Positions 8,196 to 11,573 of a stretch of 11,573 bases of DNA are shown here, piece by piece (position 1 is the stretch's first letter; each line of letters begins with the position of its first letter). The notes beneath the pieces were generated by a model. The model worked only from the letters and a program-made list of their open reading frames with translations, had not been told where the DNA came from and ran no database searches. The stretch comes from Cephalothrix simula. Lineage: Eukaryota; Nemertea; Palaeonemertea; Archinemertea; Cephalotrichidae. The translations under genes and the position numbers were made by a program. Location: positions 1 to 11,573 of the forward strand of contig JAXIUW010199065.1 of NCBI GenBank assembly GCA_035591015.1. The letters are read 5' to 3'.

Positions 8196-8640
8196 TCTAG
8201 AAGGGTCGTGAAGAGCCTAGTAAAGTATAGACAGTGGTTGGGTTGAATTTTTTCTCCGACCTTATTGATGGGCACAGGGGCCAAAAAGGGCCTAAAATGG
8301 GCATTTTTACCAGACCCCCTATCGGTTTCGTGTACAAATGTATTGGCAGAGAGCGGATACCCATACACTATATACATGTATGTTAGAAAGGCTGTGAAGA
8401 GCCTAGCAGGAAAGGATGGTCAACAAATATTTCCCACCTCCTGGGTTGGGGTATGGAGAGGCAAAAAGGGCCCAAAACTTTGGCTCTTCCGTCGTTTTGG
8501 GCTCATTTTGCCCCCTACCCAAACCCAGCCAGGGTTTGGGAAAACGTTTTTGGCCAGCTTTATAAATTTATAGTGCAAGGTGTCTACTACCTGAAAATAC
8601 AAGAAATCAACTGGCGTAAAAAAAATCCCATTAGTTGGGC
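8196..8640. repeat. Imperfect direct duplication (~185 bp) containing a fold-back
   Basis: GTGAAGAGCCTAG occurs at about 8208-8220 and again at 8394-8406. Similar following text (GGTTGGG..., then GGCCAAAAAGGGCC versus GGCAAAAAGGGCCC) recurs 180-186 bp later. In the second unit, 8437-8478 and 8494-8535 form an inverted repeat of about 42 bp with the outer CCTCCTGGGTTGGGGTA and the inner GCCCAAAAC paired. A further exact 9-bp hairpin lies at 8518-8540 (CCCAAACCC/GGGTTTGGG). Open frames on both strands here give similar-looking peptides only because of this symmetry and are not credible genes. Confidence 0.55.
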
Positions 8641-8648
8641 CCTTTTTT

Positions 8649-8720
8649 AGAATAGAATAGAATATTTATTACTCATTTAACAAAATACAATTTTAAAAGA
8701 TTTCAAAAAAATATTTACAA
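8649..8720 (-). mobile_element. Probable 3' tail of a non-LTR retrotransposon
   Basis: On the minus strand the sequence runs through a T/A-rich trailer with TGTATTTTGTTAAATGAG, then AATAAATATTCTATTCTATTCT, and stops after three ATTCT units (8649-8663 on the plus strand). A trailer ending in AATAAA-like sequence plus a short ATTCT microsatellite is a common 3' end of invertebrate LINE elements. Sequence to the right, up to about 9019, may be more of the same 3' region, but I see no reverse transcriptase motif in either minus-strand or plus-strand frames there. Truncated 5' ends are normal for LINE copies. Confidence 0.45.
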
Positions 8721-9122
8721 AAAGATGAACGAAAAAATGAGCTAGGACCCAACAGATATCGAGGATGGGCCCCATAAAAAAATAGATGCCCCCTGCGTCC
8801 ACTTTCCTAGGTTATTCACGACTTTTCTACTTATATAGTTTATGGGTGCCTATATATATAGACCCGCCAATATACGAAACTGTTGGGAGAGGAGTCCAAA
8901 TATGTACAGTATACCTCGTTAGAGCCCTCATCCAATCATCCAATAATTCTATCAAATTTGGTAAAGTATTCGCGAAAAAAGCTGCTATTTCAGTGAGGTC
9001 GTTTTCCACTCGAAAATAAATACCACTAGCCCATAATGCGGGACAACTTATGCTCTAATCAGCATAATAATGCCCCGTTATTCGTTGATTGTTGCATTAT
9101 TTGATCTTTTTTTAATTTCCAG

Positions 9123-9232
9123 CATCCGATGATTCGTGATTTGATCGAGTTTGGAATCCACATTGCGCAAGGAATGGATTACTTAACCAAACAAAAATTT
9201 GTTCATCGGGATCTCGCTGCAAGGAACTGCAT
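9123..9232 (+). CDS. MET-like receptor tyrosine kinase, E-helix and catalytic loop (internal exon d)
   Basis: Seen: the acceptor TTTAATTTCCAG ends at 9122 and the donor GCAT|GTAAGT begins at 9233. The exon is 110 nt, phase 0 at the start and phase 2 at the end. It encodes [20 protein letters not shown], then [16 protein letters not shown] plus AT of a split codon, probably Met. Known: HRDLAARN is the catalytic loop of receptor-type tyrosine kinases, with Asp as catalytic base and Asn as a magnesium ligand. R-D-L-I-x-F-G-x-x-(I/V)-A-x-G-M-x-Y-L matches the MET/RON E-helix. All catalytic residues visible are intact, so an active kinase is expected. The next exon should begin with the rest of the Met codon and carry the DFG motif and activation-loop tyrosines. 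I found no such exon before 11573. Confidence 0.92.
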
Positions 9233-9311
9233 GTAAGTTAAAGTATAATTATAGTATAAGAATTAAATAAAGGTTACTTTAGAATAACTATGCTAGATGA
9301 AATGTGGTATA

Positions 9312-9599
9312 TGGCGCGCGAAACGGTCGATTCGTTGTATGCAATTTAGCTAAATTGCATGTAATTTAACTTCATTGCATGTAACGAAGTTATATTGCAT
9401 CCTATTCAATTATCCAATAGAAAAATTGGATTTTTCATTTCTGACCATTCCCTGGCCTTCAATTTTCGACACGTGATTTATTTTGACCTATAAGAAAAAT
9501 ACATCGCATTTTGATGCAATGAAACTCATTGCATGCAATATAAATCCTTTGCATGCAATGAAGCTAAATTGCATGCAATGAGTTCTCATTTAGCGCCAA
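9312..9599. mobile_element. GCATGC-rich inverted-repeat (MITE-like) element, ~288 bp
   Basis: The left end begins TGGCGC at 9312 and the right end has the inverse GCGCCA at 9593-9598. Inside, TATGCAATTTAGCTAAATTG (from 9339) pairs with inverted CATGCAATTTAGCTTCATTG near the right end. The words ATTGCATG and GCATGCAATGA recur at least seven times in both orientations. The central 9415-9500 is unrelated AT-rich sequence. No ORF is present. The element lies 79 bp downstream of the exon d donor. Confidence 0.6.
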
Positions 9600-9661
9600 T
9601 TTATATCAACCAATGTAAAAGCTGGGAAACTTTTCCCTTGATATCATAATACATGTATATT

Positions 9662-9826
9662 TAAAATTGGTACATTCTGAGTTACCTTTAAATAACTTGG
9701 ACGATTGAAACCTTTTGTAGAGTCGTGCTAGCCGAGCGGTCCTTCGTGTAAATATCTGCACGGGTTCGATCCTGGGTCCGCTGAGTTCTCTCGAGGTCTC
9801 AATGTATCAATTATATATACGAATAT
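9662..9826 (+). mobile_element. tRNA-derived SINE-like element, copy 2 (uninterrupted)
   Basis: It has an A-box-like word TAGCCGAGCGGT at 9729-9740 and a B-box GGGTTCGATCC at 9762-9772, spaced as in a tRNA gene. It lacks an acceptor-stem complement and a proper anticodon arm, so I call it tRNA-derived, not a tRNA. The A box type (GCCGAGCGGT) is that of Leu/Ser tRNAs. Upstream and downstream blocks match copy 1 at 6429-6862. It has no insertion at TTA 9682-9684 and so shows the ancestral unfilled site. Confidence 0.6.
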
Positions 9827-9875
9827 GTATTTCACTAAGTTATCTAGTGCTGATGGCTATGCCCCAACGGCGACC

Positions 9876-9910
9876 TCTGGTGTTAATTATCTAAAATTCC
9901 GAGTTACCTT
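9876..9910 (+). repeat. Fragment of the same SINE family (left end)
   Basis: TCTGGTGTTAATTATCTAAA, followed by ATT and GAGTTACCTT, matches the left end of copy 1 (from 6429) and the following block of copy 2, with about 8 bp missing. It is a third, partial copy 50 bp downstream of copy 2. Confidence 0.55.
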
Positions 9911-10084
9911 CTAACACGGGGGGGGGGTTGTGCATTTACGTTAGGTACCAAGCTGGGGGTGGGTGGGTCGAAAGAGGTCTAAAATTTCTATCTGCACATC
10001 TGCTTCTAATGACTTGGTAAATTCAAACCTGTTGTCTCTTATGAATATTTTCAAATTTTTTGCTAACGCGTTACCTGAAAAAGG

Positions 10085-10134
10085 TCAGGGAATTTTTTGG
10101 GAAGAGTCCTGGGAATCAGGGAAAAGTCAGGGAA
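10085..10134 (+). repeat. TCAGGGAA short repeats
   Basis: TCAGGGAA occurs exactly at 10085-10092, 10116-10123 and 10127-10134, with related CTGGGAA between. Similar TCAGGGAAAAGTCAGGGAA text is, from general knowledge, a familiar dispersed repeat in animal genomes. The open frame 10060-10254 passes through it and is not a credible gene. Confidence 0.5.
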
Positions 10135-10179
10135 AATGAAAATCTTGGAACAGTGCCCACCCTGATATATTGGATTCAT

Positions 10180-10490
10180 TTCGACCCTGCACCCCGGTAC
10201 TCTAGTTTACGAGAGTCGATCAGCCCCGCGCCGCTATCGACACGCTGGAGCTGATATTGAGGAGCCGAGGTCCGATAGTTCGAGGAGCCGCTTATAAAGC
10301 GGTAGCGACGACGACCTGTCATTCATCACAGTAGCCCCCCGGAGACTGCGTCAAATATCGGGGGTTTGCACTGATAAAAAAATATCAAATTGCACTGCCC
10401 CGGGGGCCGGGACTGCACCTTACTCAAGGTGGCGCAGTCCCCGCTTAGTAACCGCCCTGCCCGCCCCCCTGCGGAGACATTTGGTGAATC
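10180..10490. other. GC-rich patch with hairpins
   Basis: The composition shifts sharply from AT-rich to GC-rich. Small inverted repeats include CCGCTTATAAAGCGG (near 10288-10302) and a strong hairpin at 10410-10440, in which GGACTGC pairs with GCAGTCC and ACCTT pairs with AAGGT around a 4-base loop with a 3-base bulge. I see no tRNA, rRNA or protein similarity. It could be a fragment of a transposon, a non-coding RNA relic or a CpG-rich segment. I cannot decide. Confidence 0.4.
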
Positions 10491-11112
10491 GAAAGGTACA
10501 TAACCAATAACGACACAATAACAGTGTGATCTGTCTTCCCATTACTAAAATGCATCTTGTACGGCATGTTCTCGCCCACACGTAACTTTCATCTCTAGGG
10601 TAAAAATAGTTACTTTTTACTTTCTCTATTCATGTTGCTATCTTTTTATCTTTGACTTGAGGAAAAATGTTTCTTAGACTTGAAAATTTGTAAGCTTATT
10701 TTACTTCACAATCCATCCTTATAGTGACAGTCAAGAGACTATTTGTTGTGATTTTATATTAAGTTGCGTAAACGTCAAACTGGTATGTTTGTAGATCTTT
10801 GTACATGTAGATCATACCTAAAAGGGTTGACATTTACTGATTCTATATAGTAAAAATGAAGCCCCGGGTTTTATGCAATAAATATATTAATTATAGTAAG
10901 AGAGAAATAGATTTCCATCAACTTAGGAAGGAAGACAATATCTTTTTATTTCTTATTTCTTTTGAAGATTCCAAAAAATACTTTATTTGACTTTTTGTCC
11001 AAAAGTTAAATTACCTAAAATATGGTCTTCGCTCTTCGGATATTGCCCCTAAATGGGAACCCTGGACTGCCCTAGATTTGAATGGAATACCAAACTGTCT
11101 AAAACATCAAAC

Positions 11113-11357
11113 CTTCTTTACTAAGAAGGGCCCTTCTTTGTTAAAATGGTCCTTCTTTAATAAAACAGGGCCCTATTTAACTAAGAAGTTTGTTTTCCAA
11201 TCAATTTTATTCCTGTGTAACACGTGACCTACAAATATACAATGAAAGACTGTTCTTAAGTAGGACCTTATTAACTTCTTAATAAAGAAGGATCCTTCTT
11301 TATTCCTCAATTTAGAAGGACCCTTTTTAACAAAGAAGGGCCCATCTTAGTTAAAAA
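11113..11357. mobile_element. Inverted-repeat element with AAGGGCCCTT core, left member
   Basis: The left arm (11113-11160), reading ACTAAGAAGGGCCCTTCTTT, then GTTAAAATGGTCCTTCT, matches the inverted right arm (about 11307-11357; reverse complement AACTAAGATGGGCCCTTCTT, then GTTAAAAAGGGTCCTTCT). The interior contains further palindromic variants (AGGGCCCT at 11167-11174, AAGAAGGATCCTTCTT near 11285-11300). No coding capacity. Confidence 0.6.
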
Positions 11358-11573
11358 GGGTCGATCATCAAATGTAGCTTTAAAAAGGGCCCTATTTAAT
11401 CAGAGCGAAGCTTAGGAAGGGCCCTTCTTAATCATCTAATGGGATGCTCGGGGATGCCATTTTACAATTTGTAATTGGGAATCCAGTTGGATGCTTAAGG
11501 GCCCTTCTTAAGCTGCGCTCTGATTGGTTGATTAAGTAGGGCCCTTTTTAAAGCTAAATTTGATGATCGACCC
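11358..11573. mobile_element. Inverted-repeat element with AAGGGCCCTT core, right member
   Basis: The left end GGGTCGATCATCAAATGTAG at 11358 is inverted at the right end, which finishes exactly at the window end (…GATCGACCC, 11573). The arms are about 85 bp, matching through GCTTTAAAAAGGGCCCTA and AGAGCG-AGCTTA-GAAGGGCCC, with one 9-bp indel (CCAATCAAC-type bases present only on the right). The middle is about 45 bp, including ACAATTTGTAATTGGGA. GGGCCC occurs at 11387, 11419, 11499 and 11539. The element may extend past the window. Confidence 0.7.

Larger units (their letters stand above)
8032..9122 (+). other. Intron between exons c and d (1091 bp)
   Basis: The GT at 8032 and AG at 9121-9122 define it; phase 0. 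Most of it is repeat-derived: a duplicated fold-back block at 8196-8640 and a probable LINE 3' tail from 8649 rightwards. 9020-9122 is short AT-rich sequence leading to the acceptor. Confidence 0.8.
9233..11573 (+). other. Last intron of the window (partial, at least 2341 bp)
   Basis: It starts with a strong GTAAGT donor at 9233, and no matching acceptor followed by DFG-containing coding sequence is visible before the window ends. It holds a GCATGC-rich inverted-repeat element, a tRNA-like SINE copy, TCAGGGAA repeats, a GC-rich patch and the GGGCCC inverted-repeat pair. The stretch 10500-11110 is AT-rich, and I see nothing in it. Confidence 0.7.

Noticed and set aside
8265-8650. Overlapping open frames on both strands
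   Set aside because: The peptides resemble one another because the DNA is a duplicated fold-back; no family similarity and no start context.
8786-9019. Open frames on both strands (77 and 60 codons)
   Set aside because: No reverse transcriptase or other motif; likely untranslated LINE-related or random sequence.
9722-9790. Functional tRNA gene
   Set aside because: A and B boxes are present, but I cannot form an acceptor stem or anticodon arm, and the sequence is part of a dispersed repeat.
9233-11573. Next kinase exon with the DFG motif
   Set aside because: I looked for an acceptor followed by a VADFG-type sequence and found none; the exon is probably beyond the window.

Overview
The window looks like a piece of a metazoan nuclear genome: AT-rich, no bacterial-style gene packing, and one gene split by GT-AG introns. 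The only gene I can support is a receptor tyrosine kinase on the + strand. Four consecutive exons (1947-2090, 4070-4153, 7847-8031, 9123-9232) join in frame with clean splice sites. They encode the juxtamembrane end, the glycine-rich loop, the VAIK lysine, the C-helix, the hinge and the HRDLAARN catalytic loop. By motif the kinase is closest to the MET/RON family, with some TAM (AXL/TYRO3/MER)-like features in the juxtamembrane exon and around the glycine loop. The gene is partial at both ends. The extracellular and transmembrane exons must lie upstream of 1947, outside the window or in exons I could not recognise. The activation loop and C-lobe exons lie beyond 11573.

Everything else is non-coding and heavily colonised by small non-autonomous repeats, mainly inverted-repeat (MITE or fold-back) elements. 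1-1946 (upstream intron): an inverted-repeat element (9-491) and a TTAA-flanked element (1133-1589). 2091-4069 (intron 1): two fold-back elements (about 2121-2300 and 2511-2733), a block rich in degenerate GACGCT-like words (2941-3895) and an ACC-rich simple repeat. 4154-7846 (intron 2): a near-perfect 59-bp palindrome (6295-6353), a tRNA-like SINE with a second element inserted in it (6429-6862), and a 52-bp-period tandem array bounded by inverted G/C tracts (7210-7769). 8032-9122 (intron 3): a duplicated fold-back block (8196-8640) and what looks like the 3' tail of a non-LTR retrotransposon on the minus strand (8649-8720). 9233-11573 (last intron): a GCATGC-rich inverted-repeat element (9312-9599), a second tRNA-like SINE copy, a GC-rich hairpin patch (10180-10490), and two adjacent inverted-repeat elements built around AAGGGCCCTT (11113-11573).

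The organism is probably an invertebrate, perhaps marine; this is an impression from the divergent MET-like kinase, the SINE/MITE load and frequent TACATGTA-like words, and I cannot name a phylum with confidence. The kinase exons would act as one transmembrane signalling receptor. The repeats have no evident functional link to it other than sitting in its introns. I see no convincing novel multi-gene system. The most informative non-coding observations are the nested insertion with its own empty-site comparator inside the window, the 59-bp palindrome, and the GGGCCC inverted-repeat pair.
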